Source: Thinopyrum elongatum (taxonomy: Eukaryota > Streptophyta > Magnoliopsida > Poales > Poaceae). Taken from it: a DNA stretch of 64,000 nucleotides. Below, piece by piece: positions 11,519 to 24,049 of the stretch. Location: contig JAAAXO010000338.1 in the NCBI GenBank assembly GCA_011799875.1, positions 511,937 through 575,936 of the forward strand, given 5' to 3'. Position numbers and translations under genes: made by a program. Numbering within the stretch: the first letter of the stretch is position 1; every line of letters begins with the position of its first letter. The notes under the pieces were generated by a model. The model did not search any database, was not told the DNA's origin, and worked only from the letters and a program-made list of their open reading frames with translations.

Positions 11519-12481
11519 TGTAGGGTGGAACCCTAGTGGCCAATCTTTCATGAAATGAAGGGGATTTTCCAAGATCACGAAGAACACGCAAGAGGAAAAC
11601 ACACAAATCAACTAGATCAGATCACACATACGCTAGATCCGCATACATAGAGAGGTCACAAAGATCCAAGGACAACAAGGGAGGATACAAAGGAACTAGG
11701 TCTTCTCAATCCTTGAAGGAAGGAGGTCTTGAATCCACGAAGGATCTTCCCACAAGGGGGTCTTGAATCCACTTGGGGGATCTTCTCCGAGGAGGCCTTG
11801 GTCTCCAATGGAGTAGGGGTAAGTGGATGAGCAAAGCTCTATCTCAAATATGAGCTAATCCTTTGCTAACCCTAATTCGGATCTGAGACGAGTACTTACA
11901 GTCCAAGGGGTAAGTTGGGGGTACATGGGTCGAAACCCCTTTCACTGCGCGCAGGCAGGCCGGTTGTACCGGTCATGTGAGCGGTTGTACCGCTGGGAGC
12001 TCATGTACTGGTTCCTGGAGGTGTTCGCGAAAGTAATTAGCGGTTGTACCGGTGGTCGGACCGGTTGTACCGATCTTACTGCAGCTGGGGGGAAAACCGG
12101 GGCGGTACCGGTCTTTTGCCGCTCGATTACAGAAGCTGGACCGATAGTTGGGCGGTAGTCGAGCGGTTGTACCAGTGGGGCGGTAGTTGACCGGTAGTTG
12201 GGCGGTTGTACCGGGATTTTTGGAATGGGCAGATTCTCCTCTATGCTCTTAGCGTCCGTCTTGCACCATAACTTCTCCTTGGTACCTAAGCATACAAAGT
12301 GTTTCCGTTAGAGGTAGTAGCCATGTCTCAAGTTGGTCAAAGGGGAGTTCAGCAAGGAGAGAGTTAACCTCGTTCTCGATAGCCCTTGCACGAGCTCGTG
12401 TCATCGGTCCACTTGGCACTTGGGAAGGTGAAGGTAGGTCCATGGGGATGACCTTGGGATGCTCTGCATCAAAAAGGCACA
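11519..12481 (-). repeat. Family C 5' LTR, 963 bp
   Basis: On the minus strand it starts TGATGCAGAGCATCC at 12481 and ends CCCTACA at 11519, just before the primer site. Its first part encodes a pol tail with SGPMTRARARAIENEVNSLL, ending in TAA at 12249. So this family also keeps the polyprotein C-terminus in the LTR, like CRM elements. A dense cluster of CGGTTGTACCGG motifs lies at ~11945-12220. The right flank AAAAG is native RNase H sequence of element M, so C inserted into M. Confidence 0.7.
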
Positions 12482-14640
12482 TCCTTCTTTGTAAGCTCAT
12501 TGAGAGGAGCAGCAATGGTGCTGAAAATTCTCATAAAACGCCTATAGAAACTAGCGAGGCCAAGAAAACTCACTTGTGTGACCGTTTTGGGCTGCGGCCA
12601 ACTCTCAATAGCTTAAATCTTGGCTTTATCAACTTCAATTCCCTGTGGAGTAACAACATAACCAAGAAAAGACACTCGGTCGGTGCAAAAGGTGCATGTC
12701 CCAGGTTACCAAACAAACATGCATCACCGAGAGCAATAAAAAACAGCACGTAAATGTTCCAAATGTTCCCCCAAAGATATGCTATAAATATGTATATCAT
12801 TAAAGTAAACTACCACAAATCGTCCCATGAAAGCACGTAAAACTTCGTTCATTAATCCCATGAAAGTACTAGGTGCATTAGTTAACCCAAAAGGCATGAC
12901 TAACCACTCATATAATCCAAACTTAGTTTTAAATGTTGTTTTCCATTCATCTCCCAATTTCATACGAATTTTATGGTATCCACTACGCAAATCAACTTTG
13001 GAGAATATTGTAGAGCCACTTAATTCATCAAGCATATCATCTAGCCTAGGAATAGGATGACGATAACAAATAGTAATAATATTATTAATGCCTCTACAAT
13101 CAACACACACACGCGATGTACCATCCTTTCTCGGCACTAGTATAATAGGAACAGCACAAGGAATAAGAGATTCGTGTATATAACCTTTGTCGAGCAGCTC
13201 ATGTACTTGACGCATAATCTCCTTCGTCTCCTCTAGATTGGTACAGTAACACGCACGATTTGGCAGCGAAGCACTGGGAATTATAATCACTAGCGCAATA
13301 AGAGCCACATTCTTCTCATCATAATCACTAGCGGACTCATACCCACCATCCTCAGTAACGATCATCACATGCTGAGATGGGCATTTGCTCGCATAGTGAC
13401 CACGACCAGTGCAATGACGACAGATAACATCATGTGTTGGCCCTGTTGATGCCATGGATGAAGAAGAGCTCGGTGGTGGTGGTGCCTGTTTTCTTGTATC
13501 TTGGTTGGAATTGGCGGCTGAAGTCGGCGGTGCTGCAGTAGGACGTGTGGAAGTAGAGGATGTACGTGGCGTCCATGATGAAGATCGTCCTGCAGAAAAA
13601 TTAGTTCGCGCCAATGCCTGTCGATCCTGCACTTTATGTTCAGCTTTGCAAGCAAGATGGAATAAACGAGTGATATTATTATACTCCTTATACTCTAGAA
13701 TGGTCTGAATCTCTCTATTTAATCCACCCATAAAACATGCAAGCATAGATTCATTATCCTCAACAATACCACATCTAATCATGCCAGTTTATAATTCCTG
13801 ATAATATTCCTCTACAGAATTTTTTCCTTGTTTTAAACACTGCAATTTTTGGAGTAATACACGTTGATAATATGGTGGAACCCAACGAGTACACATAGCA
13901 ATTTTCAAAGCAGCTCAAGTAGTAGGGATATTATCATGATATAATCTACAATGTTCATACCACCAAACAGAAGCAAAACTAGTGAATTCACAAACAGCAG
14001 CAGCAACACGTCTATCCTCAAGATATTGTAAGCATGTGAAACGTTGTTCAGTTTCTAACTCCCAAGTAAGATAGACATCAGGAATGTATCTACCCTCAAA
14101 TGGTGGGATATTCAATTTCAGTTTAGGAATATGGTCATAATCTCGTACCTGAGGTGGTGGTGCAGCCCTACCGTTGCGATTATATGCATGAGGACAACCT
14201 GGGGGTGGTGGTGCTGGTGGTTGCACGTAGTTCTGATTTTCATCAACCTCATCCTCGTAATAGTCCTCCTCCTCTATAGTAGCAGCAGGAGCTACATAAG
14301 CATCAACAGCAGCAGCGGCGGCACCAGAAGTTTGTCCTGACTCAAGAGGAACATGATTCGCTCGTCTTGCTGGATCGCGACGTGGAGGTGGTTATTGATG
14401 TTGTTGCAACGGTGCAGCAGAGGCGGCTGGTGGTTGTGGTAGACGCGCGAGTACTTCATCGAACTTAGCGTCCAACTTGGTGTCAATTGTATTCTCAATG
14501 TCATTTATCCTCTCTAATGCCTTGCCAAAGCTGGTCATCACGTCTTCCACCTGTTGACCCAACATTTGTTGAAATTTATCATGAAGCTCCTTCTTCGTCA
14601 TGTTCTCCCAGTCAGTCTTGTCGGCTTGTGATCCTGCCAT
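12482..14640 (-). pseudogene. Element M gag-pol pseudogene
   Basis: ATG at 14640 (MAGSQADKTD) matches the CRM-A gag start. Recognisable parts are a Gag core broken by frame changes (13915-14226, then from 13782), a zinc knuckle [14 protein letters not shown], and RT blocks ([41 protein letters not shown]). The protease and the start of RT are deleted near 13275, joining an acidic Gag end to the ASLPNRA region of RT. The RT catalytic motif reads YFNDI instead of YFDDI. A frameshift near 12725 throws the RNase H region out of frame. It cannot make enzyme. Confidence 0.85.
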
Positions 14641-15771
14641 GGTTAGCAGCAATAGAAACACACAAGAATATGATCGTATAGACTACTAGAAAGTGGTGGT
14701 GGTGGGGTGTCACAAATCCGTCAAGCAAATCTCAAATTCTTACCAGTTCTTACCCAACAGTAGGCGGTGATCAGCAACCGTTGTAGTCAAAACTCTCAAA
14801 GCTTAGATAGAGCGATTACCAGGGAGAGTCAAACGCACGATGTAGATGTATGTGGAGCTGGGATGGCTTAGAATATGGTAGAAAAAAGGACAGCAATAAT
14901 CTATTCAGAGATGCAAAGTTGAATAAACGCTCAACGACGGTACTGTGCTGGTCCTAGGCTAGACCGTGCTAGAGACGCGAGCCTAGAACACTAACAAAAT
15001 CACGGCGCTGCACGTAAACAAGGGAGGAGCACACTCTGAATCTCTTTTTTTCACTTTTTTCCTCTCTTTTTTGCTCCGCAACATTTTTTTTAAAAAAGTC
15101 TACAAATGATCTAAAAACTGCCTAGCCAGAATTTTTCAAACTTAGTTTTTTTTTAAACTGGAACTATTTTTCTTGTATAGGCGGAATGGAAGTAGGGGAG
15201 TCCTACTCTGTCACGACACGTAGTAGGGTGTGATATGGAAATCAAGAACAGAGAAGTAAATACTGGACTTGGACTAGGATTGGTGGCGGAGATGAATCTT
15301 GTGGAACTCGGACCGGTGGCGGATATGTATCTTGTGGCAACTCGGACTGGTGGCGGATATATGTTGCAGGTGGACACGGATTGGCGTGATGGCGGCGAAT
15401 ATGTGGTGGCGTATATGGACTCGGATTGGCAGCGGATATGTGGTGGTGGTATATGGCAGCGGCGATGAAGTTGGTGTGGTGGTGGTATATGGCAGCGACG
15501 ATGAAGATGGTGCGGTGGCGACGTGACAACTTGTGAACAAAACTCGAAACTCTAATGGACTAGACCCGAAGACCAACAACTAGACACGACGATGCAACCG
15601 CAAATTCAACAAAGCAAAATACTGAAAAGATTATGCAAAGGCTCAGATTGGTTCGGATATGATAAACTAACCCTAATTTTTTTGGGCTTTTTTTGTGGAC
15701 AGTAGGTATGAAGAACAGATGCAATCTAGACTACGAAAACTGGTAAAATCTCACCAAGCAATCTGGAAATC
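14641..15771 (-). other. Element M untranslated leader
   Basis: No gene seen. The leader matches that of CRM-A (20174-21260 on the other strand) with many substitutions, including the poly-A/T stretches near 15040-15160 and the CCACCA/GGTGG-rich stretch near 15300-15530. Confidence 0.7.
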
Positions 15772-15781
15772 TGATACCACT
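15772..15781 (-). other. Element M primer-binding site
   Basis: The minus strand reads AAGTGGTATCAG directly after the LTR end. The core TGGTATCAG is the tRNA-Met type primer site also seen at 20176, 37297 and 50237. Confidence 0.75.
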
Positions 15782-16701
15782 TGATAGAGGCAAAGGTGTC
15801 CCGTCTTTCGATGAGATGGTGATTATCGTTTTCGGAGGAGTAGACTTTGACGATCCGACTACGAACGTGCGAGGACGTCGCGCCTTAGCAATTGCTAAAC
15901 CAACTCCGAGAGGTTATTGACCACGCTGGAGCACGATCAACCTAACCAAGAGGGTATATTTCCTGCAAGTAAATGAAGAACAAGCAAGAAAGTGAGATTG
16001 TAAGCTGGATATTGTGAATATAAGAGGAAAGATTTATTGATCAAGGTGGGGTTTTGTGACGTCTTGGTCTGATTGTTGAACACAAACGAAGTATGCGAAG
16101 TTGCAGCTATGGCGAACTTTAATCTAAACAAAACCCAATGTTCAAACGACGCCCTAAGGGTTGTATATATGGAGGAAGAGAGGAGGGAATTTCGTGACCC
16201 CTTGGAGGAGGGGTCCGAAACCAACCCTAACTCTGTTTCCCCGCACACACGGACTCTAAAAACAGCCTATATTGAAGTATTTTGAAATTACATGGGCCTG
16301 GCCCAATAATTAGGTGATGAAGCACCTATAATAGCCTTTGGACGAAATTTATGAAGTGGCATCTTGTATATTTCGTCCAAGCCTTCATGCACTCATTATG
16401 GTGGCTTCAAAGTCCTAAAATCATCACTTGAAACTCCGTTTCTTGTTCCCCTTGTGCATGCCATCATCTCCATGCTTGATCTTGCTCCAATGTTCATCCT
16501 TCTTGTCCAAGCTAGGCCCTTCATTTGTAAGCAAAACAAATATATCCAATTTAGGCAGCATCATATTCTCGAACATTAGAATCGTTACCAAGAAACGAAA
16601 GTACCTGATAATTTAATTGGCATGCGCGAGCTCTAGTAATTGGTCCAGTGTGTATAGCAGCAGGGGTTGTGGGTGTAACAACGGTATTGATGTCCTCATC
16701 A
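15782..16701 (-). repeat. Element M 5' LTR (older CRM-A subtype), 920 bp
   Basis: Ends read TGATAGAGGCAAAGG and TCCTCATCA. It shares the variants CAAAGGTGTCCCGTCTTTCG and CGGAGGAGTAGAC with the split P LTR ending at 52016, but not with the younger LTRs. That sets an older subfamily apart. Confidence 0.85.
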
Positions 16702-18194
16702 GTAACCTTGGGAAGTGCACCTTTTGCACCGACCGAGTATCTTTTCTTGGCTATGTTGTTACTCCACAGGGAATTGAAGTTGATAAAGCTAAGATTGAAG
16801 CTATTGAGAGTTGGCCGCAGCTCAAAATGGTCACACAAGTGAGGAGATTTCTTGGACTCGCTGGTTTCTATAGGCGTTTTGTGAGAGATTTCAGCACCAT
16901 TGCCGCACCTCTCAATGAGCTTACAAAGAAGGATGTGTCTTTTGTTTGGGGTACCGCACAGGAAGAAACCTTCACGGTATTGAAAGATAAGTTGACACAT
17001 GCTCCATTACTCCAACTTCCTAATTTTAATAAGACTTTTGAGCTTGAATGTGATGCTAGTGGAATTGGATTAGGAGGTGTGTTATTACAAGATGGCAAAC
17101 CTGTTGCATACTTTTCTGAAAAATTGAGTGGGCCTAGTCTAAATTATTCTACTTATGATAAGGAATTATATGCTCTTGTTCGGACTTTGGAAACATGGCA
17201 ACATTATTTATGGCCCAAAGAATTTGTTATACATTCTGATCATGAATCTTTGAAGCACATTAAAAGTCAAGTAAAACTGAATCGTAGACATGCTAAATGG
17301 GTTGAATTCATTGAGACTTTCCCTTATGTCATTAAACACAAGAAGGGCAAAGAAAATGTTATTGCTGATGCATTGTCTCGTCGTTATATTATGCTTTCAC
17401 AACTTGACTTTAAAATATTTGGTTTGGAGACCATCAAAGATCAATTTGTGCATGATGTTGAATTTAAAGATGTGTTACAGAATTGTAAAGAAGGGAGAAC
17501 ATGGAACAAGTTTGTCATTAATGATGGATTTGTGTTCCGTGCTAACAAGCTATGCATTCCATCTAGCTCCCTTTGTCTTTTGTTGTTGCAGGAGGCGCAT
17601 GGAGGAGGATTGGCGTGAAGAAGACGGAGGACATACTTGCTACACATTTCTTTTGGCCAAAGATGAGACGGGATATTGAGTGTTTTGTTGCTCGCTACAC
17701 TACATGTCAAAAAGCTAAGTCATGACTCAAACCTCATGGTTTATATATGCATTTGCATGTACCTAGTGTTCCTTGGGAGGATATATCTATGGATTTTGTT
17801 GTTGTGGATAGATTTTTAAAAATGCCACACTTTATACCATGTCATAAAAGCGATAATGCTTCTAATGGTGTTGATTTGTTCTTTCATGAAATTATTCGCT
17901 TGCATGGTATGCCAAATACTATTGTTTCAGATTGTGATACTAAATTTCTTAGCCACTTTTGGAGATGTTTATGGACTAAGTTGGGGACTAAAGTACTTTT
18001 TAGTACTACATGTCACCCCCAAACTGATGGACAAACTGAAGTAGTCAATAGAACTTTGTCTACTATGCTTAGGGTTGTTTTGAAAAATAACCTGAAAATG
18101 TGGGAAGAATGTTTGCCTCATATTGAATTTGCTTATAATCGTTCACTGCATTCTACTACTAAGATGTACCCTTTTGAGATTGTGTATGGTTTCC
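16702..18194 (+). pseudogene. Element P pol pseudogene, first part (RT end, RNase H, integrase)
   Basis: Begins inside RT ([19 protein letters not shown]) and continues through RNase H ([35 protein letters not shown]) into integrase. A ~13-bp deletion near 17610 shifts the frame and ends it at 17618. Integrase resumes near 17640 with a stop at ~17725 and an in-frame loss of ~15 codons after MDFV near 17800. CRM-B then cuts it at 18194 (duplicated TTTCC at 18190-18194); the rest resumes at 38287. Confidence 0.85.
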
Positions 18195-19176
18195 TGATAG
18201 AGGCGAGGGTGTCCCGATCTTTCGATGAGATGGTAACTATCGATTTGGTGGAGCCGACTTTGACGATCCGACTACAAACATGCACAACGTTGCGCCTTAG
18301 CAATCGCTAAACCAATCTCCTGAGGTTACTGACGATGCTGGAAGCACAATCAGCCTGACCACGAAGGTTTATTCCTACACGCAATCGAAGAACAAGCAAG
18401 AATATGATAATGCAATCTGAATATTGCGAATATAGATGAAGTATTGATAATGGTGGGGATCCGAAAGCGGTCTTGGTCTGGTCGTTGGACACAAACGAAG
18501 TACACGAAGTTGCAATGGCTAACTTTTAACTAAACAAATTCCAAGGAAAAAGCTACTAGATGGATCTACTTATATAGGAGTAAGGGGTGGCGGCCAAGGA
18601 GGTGAGAGGACGTCCCAAGGCAGCCTAAAACTAACCCTAGGTCGTACAAGGCTCATGGGCCCAAGTGGAGGTGATGCAACACCTTTGGACTTGTAGTTTG
18701 ACTCGGATTCTGCTGCAGCGTCAGATTGTTTCGTTGATAACTCAATGCTCCGGACGAATTTTAAGGTGAATCCAATTGGGTTGGAAAGAGAACGAAATCT
18801 ACTTTCCAACAAAAAAAGAATCACCCAATTCGGAGTCTGTATGAAAAAGTTCTTGTCGTTTTGAGTCAGGTATGTCTGTGCAGTCCGAATCTGAATCCAG
18901 AATGTGAGAGACTTGGACTCTAACTTCTCTTGGCCCAAAAGTGACGTGAGAGGACTTTTTGAACAGCACCTAAACTTCTCTTTTTCCCTTATCTTCATAT
19001 GTGAATTGTACAAATGTCCCATACACCTGCAATTAGACATGGCACAAAAGTTTGTGAAGTATCTTTGTCCTGGATGACATAAATAAATTATTGCATAGTT
19101 TGCATTAGAAATCACCTCACAAATATACATGTATGCAATATTTTTGGTCGTATCCAAGGTAGTCATGTCCTCATTA
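18195..19176 (-). repeat. CRM-B 3' LTR, 982 bp
   Basis: Begins TGATAGAGGCGAGGG. The distal end reads TCATTA instead of TCATCA, followed by the tract TCCTCCCCTTCTTG. About the first 170 bp (U5 end) resemble CRM-A; the U3 differs, with its own TATA box (CTATATAAGTAG on the minus strand, ~18570). About ten single-base differences from the partner LTR at 37305 suggest it inserted earlier than the 922-bp CRM-A burst. Confidence 0.85.
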
Positions 19177-19246
19177 TCCTCCCCTTCTTGAAAACAAAGC
19201 CGTCCTCGGCGTTGCTTAATCTGAAATGTGGCTAACAAAAGAGACA
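19177..19246 (-). CDS. CRM-B Gag-like ORF, 3' end beyond complex I
   Basis: This short piece, read on the minus strand, continues the CRM-B ORF interrupted at 34490. It encodes an LLATFQIKQ stretch, then RRGRLCFQEGED over the polypurine tract, and runs on into the LTR (to about 18570). The match to the CRM-A integrase end ([12 protein letters not shown]) suggests CRM-B arose by deletion of protease through integrase. Confidence 0.75.
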
Positions 19247-19251
19247 AGGTG

Positions 19252-20173
19252 TGATGAGGACATCAATACCATTGTTACACCCACAGCCCCTGCTTCTATA
19301 CATACTGGACCAATTACTAGAGCTCGCGCACGCCAATTAAAATATCAGGTACTTTCGTTTCTTGGTAATGATTCTAAAGTTCATGAGAATATGATGCTGC
19401 CTAAATTGGATACATTTGTTTTGCTTACAAATGAAGGGCCTAGCTTGGACAAGAAAGAGGAACCTTGGAGCAAGTTCAAGCATGGAGATGATGGCATGCA
19501 CAAGGGGAACAAGAACGGAGTTACAAGTGATGATTTCAGGACTTTGAAGCCACCATAATGAGTGCAGGAAGCCTTGGACGAAATATACAAGATGTCACTT
19601 CATAAATTTCGTCTAGAGGCTATTATAGGTGCTGCGTCACCTTATTATTGGGCCAGGCCCATGTAATTTCGAAATACTTGAGTATAGGCTGTTTTTAGAG
19701 TCCGTATGTGTGGGGAAACAAGAGATAGGGTTGGTTTCGGACCCCTCCTTCAAGGGCCACGAAATCCCCTCCTCTTCCTCCATATATACAGCCCTTAGGG
19801 CACCGTTTAGACTTTGGGTTTTGTTTAGATTAAAAGTTCGCCATAGCTACAACTTCGCGTACTTCGTTTGTGTTCAACGACCAGACCAAGACGTCACAGA
19901 ACCCCACCTTGATCAATAAAGCTTTCATCTTATATTCGCAATATCCAGATTGCAAATCTTAGTTTCTTGCTTGTTCTTCGTTTGCTTACAGGAGATAGAC
20001 CCTCGTGGTCAGGTTGATTGTGCCCCGGCGTGGTCAATAACCTCTCGGAGTTGGTTTAGCGATTGCTAAGGCGCGACGTCCTCGCACGTTCGTAGTCGGA
20101 TCGTCAAAGTCTACTCCACCAAAAACGATAGCTATCATCTCATCGAAAGATCGGGACACCATCGCCTCTATCA
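19252..20173 (+). repeat. Complex I 5' LTR (CRM-A), 922 bp
   Basis: A complete LTR with a TATA-like box near 19790, AATAAA at 19915-19920 and a native primer site following. Its pol tail is open to TAA at 19556-19558. It is nearly identical to the other 922-bp copies. Confidence 0.95.
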
Positions 20174-20188
20174 AGTGGTATCAGATTC
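20174..20188 (+). other. CRM-A primer-binding site
   Basis: AGTGGTATCAGATTC follows the LTR end at once. The TGGTATCAGA core pairs with the 3' end of initiator tRNA-Met in most plant LTR elements (family knowledge). Confidence 0.85.
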
Positions 20189-21260
20189 CCAGGTTGCTCG
20201 GTGAGATTTACAGTTTTTCGTAGTTTAGATCGAGTCTGTTCTTCATACCTACAGTCCAGGAAAAAGCCAAAAAAAAATTTAGGGTTAGTTCATCATATCC
20301 GAACCAATCTGAGCCTTTGCATGATCTTTTTAGGGTTTTTGCTTTGTTGAATTTGCGGTTGCATCGTCGTGTCAAGTTCCTGGTCTTAGCGTCTAGTTCT
20401 TTAGAGTTTCGAGTTCTGTTCACAAGTTGTCACGCCGCCGCCGCACCATCATCATCGCCCCTACCATATACCACCACAGCTTATCTGCTATTTCTCTGAG
20501 TCCATATACCACCACCGATCCGAGTCCATATACCACCACCAATCCGAGCCCACATATACTACCGTCATATATCATCACCAGTCCGAGTTCCACCATATTC
20601 ATCTCTGCCACCAGTCCTAGTCCGAGTCCAGTATTTATTCCTTTATTTTAGAGTTCCAGATCAAGCGATACTACGAGTCGTGAACAAGTCGGATTCCCCA
20701 ATTTTCGTGCTACCCGCAGAAGAAAAATAGTTCCAGTTTCAAAAAAAAAAAACTAAGTCTGGAAAATTCTGGCTAGGCAGTTTTTAGACCATTTGTAGAC
20801 TTTTTTGAAAAAAAAATTGTTGCGGAGCAAAAAAAAAAGTGCAAAAAAAAAAAATCAGAGTGTGCTACTCCCTTGTTTACGTGCAGCGCCGTGATTTTTG
20901 TTAGTGTTCTAGGCTCGCGTCTCTAGCACGGTCTAGCCTAGGACCAGCACAGTACCGTCGTTGAGAGTTTATTCAACATTGCATCTCTGAATTGATTATT
21001 GCTGACCCTTTTTGCTACCATATCATAAGCCTTCCCAGCTCCACATACATCTACATCGTGCGTTTGACACCACCTGGCAATCGCTCTGTCCAAGCTCTGA
21101 GAGTTTTGACTACAAAGGTTGCCGGTCACCACCTGCTGCTGGGTAAGAACTGGTAAGAATTTGAGATTTGCTTGACGGATTTGTGACACCACACCACACC
21201 ACCACCACTTTCTAGTAGTCTGTAGGATCATATTCTTGTGTGTTTCTATTGCTGCTAACC
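20189..21260 (+). other. CRM-A untranslated leader
   Basis: No gene seen. Tracts of A and T at 20735-20850, a CCACCA-rich stretch at 20430-20600, and TTGTGACACCACACC at about 21180 just before gag. Parts of the same leader recur at 39092-39172, 40955-41185 and 50235-50381. Confidence 0.75.
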
Positions 21261-23127
21261 ATGGCAGGATCACAAGCCGACGAGATTGACTGGGAGAACA
21301 TGACGAACAAGGAGTTACATGATAAATTTCAGCAAATGATGAGTGGCCAGGTGGGAGATGTGCTAAACAGATTTGAAGAGGCCATGGAGAAGATAGATGG
21401 CATGGAGAAGTCGTTCGAGACAAAGCTGGATAACAAGTTTAATGAATTGCTCACGCGTCTTCCCCAACCGCCACCGGCTGCACCTGTCGCACCTCTGCAA
21501 CGACAACAACAACGCCCCCTTCCAAATCAGTTCGGACGAGCGAAGCGTGTTCCTCTTGAGGATGGCCAAACTTCTGGTGCTGCTGTACCTACTGTTGATG
21601 CTTCTTTGGCTCCTGCTCCTGCTGCTGCTGGTGCCGAGGAGGAGGATGATTACGCGGGCGATTATGAGGATGAGGTTGATCAAAATCATAACTACGTGCA
21701 ACCACCAGCACCAGGTCGTCCACATGCAAATAATCGCAATGGTAGGCCTGCACCACCACTTCAGGTACGAGATCATGACCATCTTCCTAAATTAAAATTG
21801 AATATTCCACCATTCGAGGGTAGATATGTTCCTGATATATATCTTACTTGGGAGTTAGAAACTGAACAACGTTTTACATGTTTACAATATCCCGAGGAAC
21901 GACGTGTTGCTACTACTGTTTGTGCTTTCACTAGTTTTGCATGTGTATGGTGGTCTGAACATTGTAGATTATATCCTATTCCAGCTACGTGGGCTGCTTT
22001 GAAAACTGCTATGCGTACTCGTTGGGTTCCACCATATTATCAACGTGAATTACTTCAAAAATTGCAGCGCTTAAGACAAGGAAAAAATTCTGTAGAAGAA
22101 TATTATCAGGAATTACAAACTGGCATGATTAGATGTGGTATTGTTGAGGAGAATGAAGCTATGCTTGCACGTTTCATGGGTGGATTAAATAGAGAGATTC
22201 AGACCATTCTAGAGTATAAGGAGTATAATAATATCACTCGTTTATTCCATCTTGCTTGTAAAGCTGAACGTGAAGTGCAGGATCGACAGGCATTGGCGCG
22301 AACTAATTTTTCTGCAGGTCGATCTTCATCATGGACACCGCGTGCCTCCTCTACTCCCACACGTCCTACTGCGGCACCACTGACTTCAGCCGCCAATTCC
22401 AATCGAGATACAAGAAAACAGGCACCACCACCATCATCTGCCAAGAGTACACCTTCTGGGCCTGCCCAGAGCTCTTCTTCATCTATGGCATCAACAGGGC
22501 ACACACATGATATTATTTGTCGTCGTTGTAAGGGAAGAGGTCATTATGCGAGAGAATGCCAATCTCCGCGTGTTATGATTGCTACTGAGGATGGTGGGTA
22601 TGAGTCCGCTAGTGACTATGATGAGGAGACTTTGGCTCTTAGTACAAGTGAAGAACACGGTGGAGATGATTCTGATCATGAGACGCAATACATGGCTCCT
22701 GAAGACGCTGACAGGTATGAATGTTTAGTTGCTCAACGTGTTTTGAGTGTGCAGGTCACACAAGCTGAGCAAAATCAGAGGCATAATTTGTTCCATACAA
22801 AGGGAGTTGTGAAGGAACGTTCTGTTCGCGTCATCATAGATGGAGGGAGCTGCAACAACTTGGCTAGCATGGAGATGGTGGAGAAGCTATCTCTCACCAC
22901 AAGACCACATCCACATCCTTACTATATCCAATGGTTCAACAACAGCGGCAAGGTTAAGGTATCACGTACTGTTCGTGTGCATTTTAGTATCTCTACATAT
23001 GCTGATTATGTTGATTGTGATGTGGTACCCATGCAAGCATGTTCATTATTACTTGGTAGACCATGGCAATTTGATAAAAATTCTGTACACCATGGTAGAA
23101 ACAATCAGTATACTCTTGTTCATAAGG
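21261..23127 (+). CDS. CRM-A Gag and protease, truncated
   Basis: ATG at 21261 in a strong context (AACCATGGC) starts MAGSQADEID. Residues ~20-70 look coiled-coil, followed by a Pro/Gln/Ala linker and an acidic patch. The Gag core (WALKTAMRTRWVPPYY... type) spans ~230-360. A CCHC zinc knuckle CRRCKGRGHYAREC lies near residue 420, and a protease active-site block RVIIDGGSCNNLAS near 525, with Asp-Gly-Gly in place of Asp-Thr/Ser-Gly. The coding part stops at CATAAGG|LTR (23127). The frame then reads out of phase in the LTR to a stop at 23216. Gag forms the particle; this copy lacks RT onward. Confidence 0.9.
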
Positions 23128-24049
23128 TGATGAGGACATCAATACCATTGTTACACCCACAGCCCCTGCTTCTATACATACTGGACCAATTACTAGAGCT
23201 CGCGCACGCCAATTAAATTATCAGGTACTTTCGTTTCTTGGTAATGATTCTAAAGTCCATGAGAATATGATGCTGCCTAAATTGGATACATTTGTTTTGC
23301 TTACAAATGAAGGCCCTAGCTTGGACAAGAAAGAGGAACCTTGGAGCAAGTTCAAGCATGGAGATGATGGCATGCACAAGGGGAACAAGAACGGAGTTAC
23401 AAGTGATGATTTCAGGACTTTGAAGCCACCATAATGAGTGCAGGAAGCCTTGGACGAAATATACAAGATGTCACTTCATAAATTTCGTCCAGAGGCTATT
23501 ATAGGTGCTGCGTCACCTTATTATTGGGCCAGGCCCATGTAATTTCGAAATACTTGAGTATAGGCTGTTTTTAGAGTCCGTATGTGTGGGGAAACAAGAG
23601 ATAGGGTTGGTTTCGGACCCCTCCTTCAAGGGCCCGAAATCCCCTCCTCTTCCTCCATATATACAGCCCTTAGGGCACCGTTTAGACTTTGGGGTTTTGT
23701 TTAGATTAAAAGTTCGCCATAGCTGCAACTTCGCGTACTTCGTTTGTGTTCAACGACCAGACCAAGACGTCACAGAACCACACCTTGATCAATAAAGCTT
23801 TCATCTTATATTCGCAATATCCAGATTGCAAATCTTAGTTTCTTGCTTGTTCTTCGTTTGCTTGCAGGAGATAGACCCTCGTGGTCAGGTTGATTGTGCT
23901 CCGGCGTGGTCAATAACCTCTCGGAGTTGGTTTAGCGATTGCTAAGGCGCGACGTCCTCGCACGTTCGTAGTCGGATCGTCAAAGTCTACTCCACCAAAA
24001 ACGATAACTACCATCTCATCGAAAGATCGGGACACCCTCGCCTCTATCA
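23128..24049 (+). repeat. CRM-A LTR joining protease to gag, no TSD
   Basis: Complete LTR ends, but the left flank TAAGG (protease) and right flank ACATG (gag) differ, so it is not a simple insertion. The same pair of junctions recurs at 43053-43974. Confidence 0.9.

Larger units (their letters stand above)
12482..16701 (-). mobile_element. Element M: old CRM-A copy, minus strand, 3' truncated
   Basis: In minus order it has a 5' LTR (16701-15782), a primer site, a leader, gag and a partial pol up to RNase H, where family C interrupts it at 12481. The far LTR is lost. M sits in the pol of element P: the base after its LTR begins GTAACCTTGGG, native P sequence. It is clearly more diverged than the 922-bp copies and shares old LTR variants with P. 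Confidence 0.75.

Noticed and set aside
12482..18194. Single inverted element made by autointegration
   Set aside because: RNase H sequence is present on both sides of the LTR, so one element cut at a single point cannot give the structure.
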